NCBI RefSeq assembly: GCF_000338875.1
Contig: NZ_AOMO01000023.1
Location: 1-64,000, forward strand
DNA length: 64,000 bases
Direction: 5' to 3'
Source: Vibrio mimicus CAIM 602
GTDB taxonomy: Bacteria; Pseudomonadota; Gammaproteobacteria; Enterobacterales; Vibrionaceae
The notes beneath the pieces were generated by a model that saw only the letters and a list, made by a program, of their open reading frames with translations, searched no databases and was not told the origin of the DNA. Below, piece by piece: positions 41,930 through 52,530 of this stretch; positions within the stretch are counted from its first letter, which is position 1; each line of letters begins with the position of its first letter. The position numbers and the translations under genes were made by a program.

Positions 41930-41956
41930 TGAGAAAGTTAGTCCTTACTCACCCCT
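41930..41956 (-). terminator. Possible terminator after ytfJ
   Basis: gggtgag (41937-41943) pairs with ctcaccc (41948-41954); on the minus strand a T-rich stretch follows. It separates ytfJ from the Zur-box promoter. Confidence 0.4.
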
Positions 41957-41978
41957 TTGTCACTTATTTGTCAGTGAG

Positions 41979-42530
41979 TTATAGGCTTTGTTGAATTAAA
42001 CCTAGCACGGTTTGAATATCCGCATCGCTTAATGCCCCTTCTTTAACAAACAGCACTTTACCTTGTTTGTCTTGCACTATGATGGCGGAAGATTCGGCTT
42101 GTAACTGCCACGCTTTGGCAACCACGCCAGATTCATCGAGCACCATAGAAGACCAAGGAAACTCTTTTTTGCTGTCTTGCGCAGACGATTTCACAAATGA
42201 ACCTGTGCCCCAAATCGCATCGTCTTGATTGATGATGGTCGTAGTTTGGTAACTTTCGGCAGGAAGCTTAGCTGCGGTGATTGCGGCCATTAACGGTGCA
42301 TTCAGCTCTTTTGAACTGCTGCGTCCAGCGATAGCTTGAATCACGCGAACTTTGCCAACCATATCTGCTGAGTTCCATTTTTGATAGTTGACGCTTTTGT
42401 CTTGTAAGACGACTTCGCCGTACTTGTCGACGCCAATGGCTGGCACAGCTTCACCCAGAGTGAGGTTATGTGCTAAAGCAAGAGTAGGAGAGCATGCCAA
42501 GAGTAAGGCGATAAGTGTTTTATTTTTCAT
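41979..42530 (-). CDS. ytfJ: YtfJ family periplasmic protein
   Basis: A 183-aa secreted protein with signal peptide MKNKTLIALLLACSPTLALA and a thioredoxin-like fold region. 'AVPAIGVDKYGEVVL', 'WNSADMVGKVRVIQAIAGRSSSKELNAPL', 'YQTTTIINQDDAIWGTGSFVKSS' and 'AWQLQAESSAIIVQDKQGKVL' align well with E. coli YtfJ. It lacks the CxxC of thiol oxidoreductases, so redox activity is unlikely. Function is unknown. It is upstream of the zinc cluster on the same strand but separated from it by the operator and a hairpin. Confidence 0.85.
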   Translation of the reverse strand: MKNKTLIALLLACSPTLALAHNLTLGEAVPAIGVDKYGEVVLQDKSVNYQKWNSADMVGKVRVIQAIAGRSSSKELNAPLMAAITAAKLPAESYQTTTIINQDDAIWGTGSFVKSSAQDSKKEFPWSSMVLDESGVVAKAWQLQAESSAIIVQDKQGKVLFVKEGALSDADIQTVLGLIQQSL

Positions 42531-42612
42531 GGTTTTGTTTCCTCAGGTTGAGCAAACAAAGGTATAGCACACAAATGAGAGGAACGAGAAATTCCCTTTT
42601 ACTTGAGCTCCT

Positions 42613-42644
42613 CAGCTCCGTGCGAATGTGGTGTCACGGAGCTG
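42613..42644. repeat. Inverted repeat downstream of the DUF2799 lipoprotein gene
   Basis: cagctccgtg (42613-42622) and cacggagctg (42635-42644) form a perfect 10-bp stem with a 12-base loop. There is no T-run, so it may be an RNA-stabilising hairpin rather than an intrinsic terminator. Confidence 0.5.
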
Positions 42645-42673
42645 ACGATGTTAACGGTAAGGCTGAATAAGGC

Positions 42674-43204
42674 TTAAAACGAGAATTGTATTTTGTATGA
42701 GCGCTCTGGAACCAGCAGAGAGCTTCTTTCACTGATCAGCTCTTTACGCTGGTCTTGGAGCGTTTTTCTTTGCTGTTTGTTATCGCTATTGTCTTTTAGC
42801 AAATTCAGCTTCAAATCAATATCCGCAATGGATTTATTGATTTCATCTAACCGCTTTTGCACTAAGTAATCTTGGTAACCTTGTTGATAGTTAGTGAGAA
42901 ATTGTTGGCTGCTACATACACCGTAATATTCGCGGCCTTGTTTACCAACTCGGTAACCGTTGTCTGGCGAACAGAAAAGTACAGTGCCTTGCTCGAATCC
43001 TCGGTGCCAAAGCTCTTGGTCTGGGTAAACACCCGCTTCACGACAATCTTTGATGTAGTCATTGATAATGGCAGGATTTGTTCCATTCTGACCATCTAAA
43101 TAGCCGATTTGTTGCCAATTGGCACTACGACACTCTTCGGGTGTCATGGAAGAACAGGCTGAAAGTATTAAAGGAATAAATAATAGGAATAGGATTTTTT
43201 TCAT
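42674..43204 (-). CDS. DUF2799 lipoprotein
   Basis: A 176-aa lipoprotein started at the ATG at 43204: MKKILFLLFIPLILSAC, with a lipobox (LSAC) at about residue 17. The mature region 'CRSANWQQIGYLDGQNG', 'YPDQELWHRGFEQGTVLFCSPDNGYRVGKQGREYYGVCSS' is the DUF2799 pattern with paired cysteines. The C-terminal half is a Lys/Gln/Glu-rich coiled coil (about 115-165, 'RLDEINKSIADIDLKLNLLKD'). A shorter relative lies at 50091-50444. Function is unknown. Confidence 0.75.
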   Translation of the reverse strand: MKKILFLLFIPLILSACSSMTPEECRSANWQQIGYLDGQNGTNPAIINDYIKDCREAGVYPDQELWHRGFEQGTVLFCSPDNGYRVGKQGREYYGVCSSQQFLTNYQQGYQDYLVQKRLDEINKSIADIDLKLNLLKDNSDNKQQRKTLQDQRKELISERSSLLVPERSYKIQFSF

Positions 43205-43361
43205 TACAGCAGCAAAAATAATCAAGGGACAGGTGACATGATTCTAATTAAACAATGTTTAATTTCAATAAATGGTGGCTAATGCATTCGTATTTGGAAT
43301 TGTTTCTGTCGCGTGTAATGACTGAATACAGGGATCTGTTGTGACGGTTTGGTGTTGAATC

Positions 43362-43404
43362 AAAGGGCAGTATAAGTCGTAACAAGAATCAGACTACTGC
43401 CCTT
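43362..43404 (-). terminator. Inverted repeat after msrA
   Basis: aagggcagta (43363-43372) pairs with tactgccctt (43395-43404) with a 22-base loop, 12 bases beyond the msrA stop. The T-run is weak. Confidence 0.4.
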
Positions 43405-43416
43405 AATTATGAGTAA

Positions 43417-44055
43417 TTAGAGTGTGGTTTGTGGCGGGAAACAAACCCCAGTACCACCTAATCCGCAGTAACCGTTAGGGTTCTTCGCCAGATACTGCTG
43501 ATGATAGGTTTCTGCAAAGTAGTAAGACCCAGCAGGTAGAATTTCTGTAGTGATTGCCGCTTGTTCACTGGCCGCAAGCAGAGCTTGGTAAGCAGCTTTT
43601 GACTCTTCAGCGATTTCGCGTTGTTCTTCGGTGAAATAGTAGATCGCGGAGCGATACTGAGTACCGCGATCATTGCCTTGGCGCATACCTTGAGTTGGAT
43701 CGTGGCGTTCCCAAAACGCGCGTAATAGTTCCGCCAGTGGTAGACGCTTAGGATCGAAAACCACACGTACGACTTCGGTGTGTCCCGTTTTTCCAGTACA
43801 CACTTCTTCATACGTTGGGTTAAGAGTAAAGCCGCCCGCGTAGCCAACTGAAGTTGAAATCACGCCATCCAGTTGCCAAAACAGGCGTTCGGCACCCCAA
43901 AAACAGCCCATGCCGATTAAAATCTGTTGTTGGTCATTTTTAGGAGCGGCAGAAAGTGAGCTACCGTTGACAAAGTGCGTATCTTCAATGGTCATGGCAG
44001 TATTGCGACCGGGAAGCGCAGTTTGTGCTGTGACCATAATTTGTTTATCGAGCAT
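43417..44055 (-). CDS. msrA: Peptide methionine sulfoxide reductase MsrA
   Basis: A 212-aa repair enzyme reducing methionine-S-sulfoxide. The catalytic '[17 protein letters not shown]' lies at about residues 48-64, with '[33 protein letters not shown]' and '[12 protein letters not shown]' following. The C-terminal resolving-Cys region is '[12 protein letters not shown]'. The ~45-residue N-terminal extension is the same type as in E. coli MsrA. It is divergent from tamA. There is no signal peptide, so it is cytosolic. Confidence 0.94.
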   Translation of the reverse strand: MLDKQIMVTAQTALPGRNTAMTIEDTHFVNGSSLSAAPKNDQQQILIGMGCFWGAERLFWQLDGVISTSVGYAGGFTLNPTYEEVCTGKTGHTEVVRVVFDPKRLPLAELLRAFWERHDPTQGMRQGNDRGTQYRSAIYYFTEEQREIAEESKAAYQALLAASEQAAITTEILPAGSYYFAETYHQQYLAKNPNGYCGLGGTGVCFPPQTTL

Positions 44056-44218
44056 GATGTTTCCTTACTGAAGTGGGTTGACGTGCCTAAGCAGCGTTCG
44101 GATTATCTTCGATACAGACCGGAGTTTTAACCTTTTTCATACAGACGAAGCGATTCATTGACGCTATGATGCCTCCGTAGCAAAAATGTCACCGTTGTAT
44201 AACGAGCCTAAATCAAGC

Positions 44219-45934
44219 ATGAGACGAAAATCACTCCCCGCCTTAATCTCGCTATGGCTGTTTTCAGCTGTATCTTACGCCGATGTGAAATTGGAGATCA
44301 CTGGGATAAGTGGCGCAGAGAAAGATAACGTGGATGCCTATCTGTCATCGATCGCCCCACAAGATTATTCCACCAGCCTGCGTTTTCAATCTCAGTTGGA
44401 AAAAAGCATTACTGAAGCGCTTAATGCGCTTGGGTATTACCACGCTTCGATCGATTTTAAAGTTTCGGAAGACAATCAGCGTTTAAGTGTGGCGATCACT
44501 CCCGGCGAAGTAACTCGTTTTAGTGAAGTGGATATTGTGATCACGGGTGAAGCCGAAAATGATCGTGACTTTCAGCGTTTGATCAAAAACAGTGGATTGA
44601 GAGTAGATCAGCCACTTAATCATAGTTTGTACGACAACCTAAAGTCTGGAATTCGTAATCTTGCGCTGCAAAAAGGCTTCTTTAATGGTGACTTTCAAGC
44701 CAGCCGATTGGAAGTGATCCCTGAGCTTAATCAAGCGCGAGTGAAGTTACATTTTGCTAGCGGCATTCGTTATCAATTTGGCGCTACCACAGTGGAAGGC
44801 AGTCAGATTGATGAAAATCGTGTGATGTCACTACGCCCATTCAAACAAGGCGATCCTTATCTAGTCTCACAAGTTGGCGAGTTTAACCAAAACCTTTCTA
44901 ATACCGACTGGTTCTCCTCCGTGTTTGTGGAGCCGGATTTGTCAAAGTTGGATCAAGGCCGAGAACTGCCGATGAAGGTAACGTTAGCGCCTCAAGCGCG
45001 TAACCAGTTAGAGACAGGTTTGGGCTATTCAACGGACGTGGGGGTACGCGGCTCGCTGAAATGGAAAAAACCTTGGGTGAATAGCCGAGGCCACAGTTTT
45101 GATAGCAGTTTTTCGCTTTCCGCCCCTGAGCAAACCATCACCGCTGGCTACAAAATCCCGTTAGAAGATGTGTTGAACGAGTATTACCGCATTCAATATG
45201 GGATGAAGCATGTCGATAAACGTGACACTCAAAGTATGGAATCTAACTTATCGTTAGAACGGCATTGGCAGCTTGATGGAGGCTGGCACCGTACTGTGTT
45301 TATTCGGTATTTGCTTGAAAACTATGAACAAGGTCTGCAAGACGACAACAGTCAGTTCTTGTTGCCGGGCGTCACTTATACCCGTACTCGTACGCGAAGT
45401 AGCGGCAGCTTGCTCACTTGGGGGGATAAACAAACCATCACCCTTGAATATGGTGACCCGAAACTGATTTCTGCAACTCGAGTAGCACGTGTTCAAGCAG
45501 GTTCCTCTTGGTTACGAACTTATGCGCGTAATCATCGTGCTCTCATTCGTGTCGACGGTGGTGCCAACATTACCGATGAATTTGACCAACTTTCTCCTTC
45601 GTTACGTTTCTTTGCGGGTGGTGATAACAACCTGCGTGGTTATGGTTATGAGTCGATTTCTCCGAAAGATGCCAGTGGTGCTTTGACGGGTGCAAAATAC
45701 ATCGCCACTAGTTCAATCGAGTATCAATACCGCTTAACAGGCAACTGGTGGGCGGCGATGTTTATGGATGTCGGTGATGCCTTTAACGATACGCCAGAGT
45801 GGAAAAAAGGCGCGGGAGTTGGGGTGCGTTGGGTCTCTCCCGTGGGCCCGATTCGACTTGATTTCGCTTGGGGGCTCGATGCCACACCGGGTGATGAATT
45901 CAAAATCCACTTCACTTTGGGGCCTGAGCTATGA
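44219..45934 (+). CDS. tamA: Translocation and assembly module outer-membrane subunit TamA
   Basis: About 571 aa from the ATG at 44219, which opens a signal peptide (MRRKSLPALISLWLFSAVSYA); an ATG 11 codons earlier is possible. POTRA repeats fill about residues 22-265. They are followed by a 16-strand Omp85 barrel with 'GLGYSTDVGVRGSLKWKKPWVN', 'FFAGGDNNLRGYGYESISP' and the lid-lock-like 'GVGVRWVSPVGPIRLDFAW'. It ends with an aromatic-poor 'FTLGPEL'. With TamB it supports outer-membrane protein insertion and phospholipid transport. tamB overlaps it by 4 bases. Confidence 0.93.
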   Translation: MRRKSLPALISLWLFSAVSYADVKLEITGISGAEKDNVDAYLSSIAPQDYSTSLRFQSQLEKSITEALNALGYYHASIDFKVSEDNQRLSVAITPGEVTRFSEVDIVITGEAENDRDFQRLIKNSGLRVDQPLNHSLYDNLKSGIRNLALQKGFFNGDFQASRLEVIPELNQARVKLHFASGIRYQFGATTVEGSQIDENRVMSLRPFKQGDPYLVSQVGEFNQNLSNTDWFSSVFVEPDLSKLDQGRELPMKVTLAPQARNQLETGLGYSTDVGVRGSLKWKKPWVNSRGHSFDSSFSLSAPEQTITAGYKIPLEDVLNEYYRIQYGMKHVDKRDTQSMESNLSLERHWQLDGGWHRTVFIRYLLENYEQGLQDDNSQFLLPGVTYTRTRTRSSGSLLTWGDKQTITLEYGDPKLISATRVARVQAGSSWLRTYARNHRALIRVDGGANITDEFDQLSPSLRFFAGGDNNLRGYGYESISPKDASGALTGAKYIATSSIEYQYRLTGNWWAAMFMDVGDAFNDTPEWKKGAGVGVRWVSPVGPIRLDFAWGLDATPGDEFKIHFTLGPEL

Positions 45935-48900
45935 TCAGACGGGCGCTGAAATTGACCAAATGGTTATCCATGCTGTTGTTGGTTTTGGTCATTGTTTTAG
46001 TGCTGGCTTTGGCGGGCGCTCTGTTTACCAATCCGGGTTTACAAGCAGTGTTGTGGGGTGTTCAGCAAGCCTTACCTCAACTGAAAGTAGAACAAGCACA
46101 AGGTGCACTATTTCCACGTTTTACGTTGCAAGGCGTCACTTACTCCGATAGCGAACTCAACCTCACGCTTGCTACTCAAACTCTGAGTTTAGCGATTAAT
46201 CCTAACTGCTTGCTGGAACCGAGTGTTTGTATCAATGAGTTGGCCATCAGTGGCTTAACGTTTGATTTGCCATCCATTCCGGAAAGTGAAGAGGAACCTG
46301 TTGAGCCTGATTCAGAACCGTTAGGTGAAATCTCGACGCCCATTCCAATCCGTGTAGGCAAACTTGCGCTGCAAGATATCCAACTGAATATCCTTGGCAA
46401 TCGAGTCGCGTGGCAGCAATTTAGTACTCGTGCTTCTTGGCAGGGCAATCGACTACGCATCGGGCAAACTGAGTGGCAGGGAATCCGACTCGCTTTAGCG
46501 GAGAGTGATGATGCGAGCGCTCCTGCTGCCAACCAAGCGGCGACAACGAACAAAGCGGAGCCGTTGGTATTGCCTGAGGTGCTGATCCCACTGCACATTG
46601 AATTGGAGCGATTCGATATTCGCGAATTCCGTTTGGAGCAAGAAACGCCGATTATCGTTAATCACTTGGGTTTGCAAGCCAATGCTTCTGGGCATCAAAT
46701 AGCGATCTCGACGTTGGAATTGAGCATGCCGGAGCTGGATGCCCAACTCAATGCCGAAGCGACACTTACGGGTGATTATCCGCTGCAACTTGAGCTGAGC
46801 AGCCAAGTGCATCTGGCCGATTTCAAAGGCCAAACCTTCTCTCTGACCGCGCAAGGCAACTTGGCCGATCTCACTTTGCAAGCAAGTTTAGATACGCTAG
46901 CACAAGCTCAATTAAATGCGCATTTCAATGTGTTGGATGCGGATTTGCCATTTGATATTCAGCTGAGCAAGGTTAAAGCACAATGGCCTATGCATGGGGA
47001 AAGTGACTATCGGGTTGATGTGCCAGAGCTGAGTGTCAATGGTTCATTGAAGGATTATCAGCTGGCTCTAAAAGGTGTATTGCAAGGGAAAGAACTGCCG
47101 GATGTAAGCTTGGCTGTTCAAGGTCACGGCAATCTGGATGAGATAGCACTGCAATCCCTTAAAGTGGATTCGCTTGGCGGATCTGTGACTGGTAATGCGG
47201 TCGCTAACTGGAAAACACCGCTTAACTGGGCGGCGCGTTTAAACCTAAAAAATATTCAACCTGGCCTGCAATGGCCTGAAGCGGAAGGCCAAATCAGTGG
47301 TGAGCTGGATACTTCTGGCGCTTTAACAGAACAAGGTGGCTGGCAAGTTGATGTTTCTCGCCTGGCAATCACGGGATTACTGCGTGGCTATCCACTCGAA
47401 GTGTTGGGTGAAGTCAGTGCGTCCGATGTTAAAGGACAGGGCGATATTGCTTTGATCACCAAAGGCGTTTCACTGGCTCATGGCCCGAACTCGCTCACCG
47501 CCAAGGGGCAACTGACCAAACAATGGCGAATGTCGGTAGAACTTAACGTGCCTGATTTGAGTAAATCACTACCTGATGCCCAAGGCAAAATCATTGGTGA
47601 TGTGTTGCTGCGTGGTGATCTCAAACAGCCGAAAGTCAAACTTTTGCTGGATGCGGATAGCTTGCAGTGGCAGGACATGGTTTCTGTTGGCCATGTGACT
47701 CTACAAGGCAATATTGTGCCGTTACCTGAGCTGCAAGGCGATTTCACCCTACAAGTTCGTGATGTCCAATATCAAGAGCAACACATTGATTCAGTAGAAT
47801 TGAAAGCGCAAGGTTCACAGCAAAAGCATTCGGTGACGTTGGATGTGGCTTCTAATTTGGCTTCAACTAGCCTTGCATTGAATGGTCGACTGCGTTTGGA
47901 ACCGTCGCTTCGTTGGCAAGGTGAATTGGAACGTATGTGGTTAAGCTCACCGCAAGGACGTTGGCAGTTGCAACAGGCCACAGCACTCTCGTTTGATCAG
48001 AAAACGGAGCGTGCCAAAGTGGCGGCGCACTGTTGGATACAAGGTAATTCCTCACTTTGTTTAGAAGAAGATGCCGAGTTGGGTGAGCGCGGTGAAGCGC
48101 GCTTAGCCATCAAACAGTTCGATTTTCAGCAACTGGCGGGCGTGTTGCCAAAAGAAACGAAACTCAATGGTGGTCTAGATGGGCAAGTGTGGGCTAAATG
48201 GTCACCGAAAGCGGCTCCGCAATTGAAAGCCAATTTGGAGCTGAGTAAAGGTCAGGTGACGCAAAAGCTCGAGAAAAGCATCACATTTGGCTGGGATAAA
48301 GCGCAATTTTCAGCTGAACTGGCCAAAAACCAGTTGCAGGCAAGTTGGCTGTTTGATGCGACCGATAACGGTGATCTCTCCGGCAATATTCGAATCGCCG
48401 ATGTGCGCGCCGAACAAAAAAACATGCTTGGTTCACTTAACTTAACCACTTTCAATCTGGACTTCTTGCAACCGCTGATAGGTGAATACAGCGAGGCCAA
48501 ATCCAGCATTAATGCCGATGTGCAATTCCACGGCCCTATGCTGCACCCTCAACTCAACGGCGAAATTGCGGTGAATGACATCCGGGTTAAAGGCGAAATT
48601 ACCCCAGTCGACGTGCAATCAGGGCAAGTGTCACTGAAGTTTAATGGTTATCAGGCAGTGTTAAATGCCGATATCCAAACCACCGATGGTTTGCTGGAAG
48701 TGGATGGTGATGCCAATTGGCAGCAGTTGGAGGATTGGCGCGTAAAAGCACGGGTTCATGCACCCTCAATGATGGTGGAGCTACCACCTATGGTGAAAGT
48801 GAAAGTGATCCCAGATTTAACGCTGACCATGCAGCCACAGCTGGCGCGAGTAGTCGGGAATATTGCTTTGCCATGGGGCCGAATTGTGGTGGAAGAGCTG

Positions 48901-49695
48901 CCACCAAGTGCGATTGGTGTTTCAAAGGATCAAGTGCTGCTGAATGCAGATTTGCAACCGCTGAACGAGAAAGAGTCGTTGCCGTTTACGGTAGAAACTG
49001 ATGTTAACGTGCAAATTGGTGATGATTTCCAACTGAATGCCTTTGGTTTGCAAGGCAACTTGGTTGGGCGACTTAATGTAGCGCAAAAGGATAAAGGCCC
49101 ATTCATTTTGGGTGAGGTCAACATTCGCAACGGTCAATACCGCTCGTTTGGGCAGGATTTGCAGATCAAAGAAGGTAAGATCCTGATGAATGGTCCAGCA
49201 GATCAGCCTTATCTGGCGATCACGGCGATCCGTAACCCTGAAAACACGCAAGATGATGTGATCGCTGGGGTGCGAGTGAGTGGCCCATCGGATGAACCGT
49301 CGCTAACCATTTTCTCTGAGCCAGCCATGCCGCAGGCTAACGCACTTTCTTACTTGCTGCGTGGGCAGAATATTGATGGTGAAGCGGGCGGTAACGCCAT
49401 GACCACCACTCTGATTGGCTTGAGCTTGGCGCAAAGCGGTAAGTTGGTCGGCGAGATTGGTCAAGCCTTTGGAGTGCAGGATTTGCAATTGGATACCGCA
49501 GGATCGGGGGATGATTCACAAGTCACAGTAAGTGGTTATATTCTGCCCGGCTTGCAAGTGAAATATGGTGTCGGTATTTTTAACTCAGTGGGTGAATTTA
49601 CCGTTCGTTATCGCTTGATGCAGGATCTGTATTTAGAGGCGGTCTCCGGTGTCGATAGTGCCGTTGATCTACTCTATCAGTTCGAATTCAACTAA
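45931..49695 (+). CDS. tamB: Translocation and assembly module inner-membrane subunit TamB
   Basis: A 1254-aa AsmA-like protein spanning the periplasm. One N-terminal helix (about 12-33, 'LSMLLLVLVIVLVLALAGALF') anchors it in the inner membrane. A very long repetitive beta-rich taco fold follows, and the C-terminal DUF490 domain (about 900-1254) contains 'GRIVVEELPPSAIGVSKD', 'LQIKEGKILMNGPADQPYLAITAIRNPE' and the end 'SAVDLLYQFEFN'. Length is close to that of E. coli TamB. The overlap ATGA with tamA shows coupling, as expected for complex partners. ytfP follows after 10 bases, the E. coli order. Confidence 0.95.
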   Translation: MIRRALKLTKWLSMLLLVLVIVLVLALAGALFTNPGLQAVLWGVQQALPQLKVEQAQGALFPRFTLQGVTYSDSELNLTLATQTLSLAINPNCLLEPSVCINELAISGLTFDLPSIPESEEEPVEPDSEPLGEISTPIPIRVGKLALQDIQLNILGNRVAWQQFSTRASWQGNRLRIGQTEWQGIRLALAESDDASAPAANQAATTNKAEPLVLPEVLIPLHIELERFDIREFRLEQETPIIVNHLGLQANASGHQIAISTLELSMPELDAQLNAEATLTGDYPLQLELSSQVHLADFKGQTFSLTAQGNLADLTLQASLDTLAQAQLNAHFNVLDADLPFDIQLSKVKAQWPMHGESDYRVDVPELSVNGSLKDYQLALKGVLQGKELPDVSLAVQGHGNLDEIALQSLKVDSLGGSVTGNAVANWKTPLNWAARLNLKNIQPGLQWPEAEGQISGELDTSGALTEQGGWQVDVSRLAITGLLRGYPLEVLGEVSASDVKGQGDIALITKGVSLAHGPNSLTAKGQLTKQWRMSVELNVPDLSKSLPDAQGKIIGDVLLRGDLKQPKVKLLLDADSLQWQDMVSVGHVTLQGNIVPLPELQGDFTLQVRDVQYQEQHIDSVELKAQGSQQKHSVTLDVASNLASTSLALNGRLRLEPSLRWQGELERMWLSSPQGRWQLQQATALSFDQKTERAKVAAHCWIQGNSSLCLEEDAELGERGEARLAIKQFDFQQLAGVLPKETKLNGGLDGQVWAKWSPKAAPQLKANLELSKGQVTQKLEKSITFGWDKAQFSAELAKNQLQASWLFDATDNGDLSGNIRIADVRAEQKNMLGSLNLTTFNLDFLQPLIGEYSEAKSSINADVQFHGPMLHPQLNGEIAVNDIRVKGEITPVDVQSGQVSLKFNGYQAVLNADIQTTDGLLEVDGDANWQQLEDWRVKARVHAPSMMVELPPMVKVKVIPDLTLTMQPQLARVVGNIALPWGRIVVEELPPSAIGVSKDQVLLNADLQPLNEKESLPFTVETDVNVQIGDDFQLNAFGLQGNLVGRLNVAQKDKGPFILGEVNIRNGQYRSFGQDLQIKEGKILMNGPADQPYLAITAIRNPENTQDDVIAGVRVSGPSDEPSLTIFSEPAMPQANALSYLLRGQNIDGEAGGNAMTTTLIGLSLAQSGKLVGEIGQAFGVQDLQLDTAGSGDDSQVTVSGYILPGLQVKYGVGIFNSVGEFTVRYRLMQDLYLEAVSGVDSAVDLLYQFEFN

Positions 49696-49705
49696 GGAGA
49701 GAGAT

Positions 49706-50053
49706 GTGCAGCACCTCGTTTTTGTGTATGGCACTTTGCGTCATGGAGAGAGCAACCACACTTATTTACAACACAGTCAATTGCTTGGCCAATTTGAAAC
49801 CAAACCAGAGTACGCACTGTATGATTTAGGGGCATATCCCGGTTTGGTTGAAGGGCATCAATCAGTGCATGGTGAAGTGTATCTGGTAGATGAGCATACC
49901 TTAGCTCAACTGGATATTTTGGAAGATGTGCCAGTGGAGTATCGACGTGACACGATTGAGACTCCCTTTGGTACGGCATGGATCTATATTTATCAAGAGA
50001 CCCATCGCTTGCATTCGCTGATTGATTCCGGAGATTGGAGCCAAAGAGTGTAA
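49706..50053 (+). CDS. ytfP: Gamma-glutamylcyclotransferase-fold protein YtfP
   Basis: A 115-aa small protein of the GGCT/AIG2-like family. The GTG at 49706 has AAGGAGA 6 bases upstream and gives the E. coli-like N-terminus 'QHLVFVYGTLRHGESNH'. 'YALYDLGAYPGLVEG', 'HGEVYLVD' and 'LDILEDVPVEYRRDTI' contain the acidic residue used by active GGCT enzymes. The actual substrate is unknown. It is co-transcribed with tamAB. Confidence 0.9.
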   Translation: MQHLVFVYGTLRHGESNHTYLQHSQLLGQFETKPEYALYDLGAYPGLVEGHQSVHGEVYLVDEHTLAQLDILEDVPVEYRRDTIETPFGTAWIYIYQETHRLHSLIDSGDWSQRV

Positions 50054-50090
50054 AGCGGAAGCGGTCTTCCTTGGTTAAAGTGAGGATCAG

Positions 50091-50444
50091 ATGATGAAAA
50101 AACTGCTTTGGTTAGTATTGTTGAGTGGTTGTGCAACCATAGAAGTTCCCCCGACGGGATCGCCCGTGGCTTGGGAAGCTTTTGGTCAACAGCAAGGTGA
50201 GCAAGGGAAAATCAAGTTGACCCAAGCACAGATGCTTAAACAAGATGAACAGCAGTTGATGGATGAACAACTCTACCAAGCGTATAGCCAAGGCTATGAG
50301 CAAGGGCGACAGCAGTACTGTCAACAAAGTGCTTATCTGCTGGGAGTTTCAGGCAAGTATTACCTTGGCGTCTGTGATGATATCAACATCTGGTTTCGGC
50401 AAGACTATGCTTCAGGCCGTCATTCCACCGCCGGTGAGTTATAA
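50091..50444 (+). CDS. DUF2799-like small lipoprotein
   Basis: A 117-aa lipoprotein: MMKKLLWLVLLSGCATIEVPP, with lipobox LSGC. The mature part has 'AWEAFGQQQGEQGK', a Gln-rich helix and 'YSQGYEQGRQQYCQQSAYLLGVSGKYYLGVCDDINIWFRQDYASGR', similar to the DUF2799 protein at 42674-43204 but lacking its C-terminal coiled coil. Probably the last gene of the tamA-tamB-ytfP unit (37 bases from ytfP). Function is unknown. Confidence 0.72.
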   Translation: MMKKLLWLVLLSGCATIEVPPTGSPVAWEAFGQQQGEQGKIKLTQAQMLKQDEQQLMDEQLYQAYSQGYEQGRQQYCQQSAYLLGVSGKYYLGVCDDINIWFRQDYASGRHSTAGEL

Positions 50445-50465
50445 GCCAGAGTGCCAATGCGATAA

Positions 50466-50496
50466 CAAAAAAGCCAGCTTACGCTGGCTTTTTTTA
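50466..50496. terminator. Bidirectional terminator between the tam unit and ppa
   Basis: aagccagc/gctggctt stem with a TTAC loop, A-run on one side and T7 on the other, between convergent genes. Confidence 0.88.
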
Positions 50497-50512
50497 TGCT
50501 CAAAACGAGGGC

Positions 50513-51043
50513 TTATTTGTTTTGCGCACGCTCATAAGAGCTCAGGATTTCAGCGCGAGCAGAGGCAGCATCTTCCCAGCCATCTACTTTTACCCATTTG
50601 CCTGATTCTAGCTCTTTGTAACGCTCAAAGAAGTGAGTGATCTGTGCTTTCAGCAGGGCTGGCAGGTCGTTCACGTCTTGGATGTGATCGTATTCTTTAG
50701 AGATCTTAGTGTGCGGTACCGCAACCACTTTCGCGTCTTCACCTGATTCGTCAGTCATCTTCAGCACGCCAACTGGACGGCAGCGGATTACAGAACCTGG
50801 GATCAGTGGGTATGGAGTTGGAACCAAAACGTCTACTGGGTCACCATCCAGTGACAGAGTGTGGTTCACGTAGCCGTAGTTGCATGGGTAGAACATAGGC
50901 GCTGACATAAAGCGGTCTACGAATACTGCGCCAGACTCTTTGTCGACTTCGTATTTGATTGGGTCAGCATTGGCAGGGATTTCGATCACTACATAGATAT
51001 CATCAGGCAGTGATTTGCCCGCTGGCACATTGTTTAAGCTCAT
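50513..51043 (-). CDS. ppa: Inorganic pyrophosphatase (family I)
   Basis: A 176-aa cytosolic enzyme splitting pyrophosphate; length equals E. coli Ppa when started at the ATG at 51043 ([21 protein letters not shown]). The active-site motif '[15 protein letters not shown]' and the surrounding '[14 protein letters not shown]' and '[13 protein letters not shown]' metal ligands are present. Transcribed alone towards the shared terminator. Confidence 0.96.
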   Translation of the reverse strand: MSLNNVPAGKSLPDDIYVVIEIPANADPIKYEVDKESGAVFVDRFMSAPMFYPCNYGYVNHTLSLDGDPVDVLVPTPYPLIPGSVIRCRPVGVLKMTDESGEDAKVVAVPHTKISKEYDHIQDVNDLPALLKAQITHFFERYKELESGKWVKVDGWEDAASARAEILSSYERAQNK

Positions 51044-51180
51044 TAACGGTTTCCTTTTCTGTTGGCCGGACTTCAAATTCGGGATTTATTATTATTCAAG
51101 TTTGCAGATGGCGCAAAATGCACCCGTCAGCGAAGGGGTGAGTTTACTCTCAAATTAAAGGATCCCCAAGCCGACAGAGA

Positions 51181-51206
51181 GAAAAAGCGCCGCATTGAGC
51201 GGCGCT
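51181..51206 (-). terminator. Terminator after fbp
   Basis: agcgccgc/gcggcgct stem with an ATTGA loop; on the minus strand followed by TTTTT. Confidence 0.85.
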
Positions 51207-51213
51207 AACAGGC

Positions 51214-52530
<1,317 letters not shown>

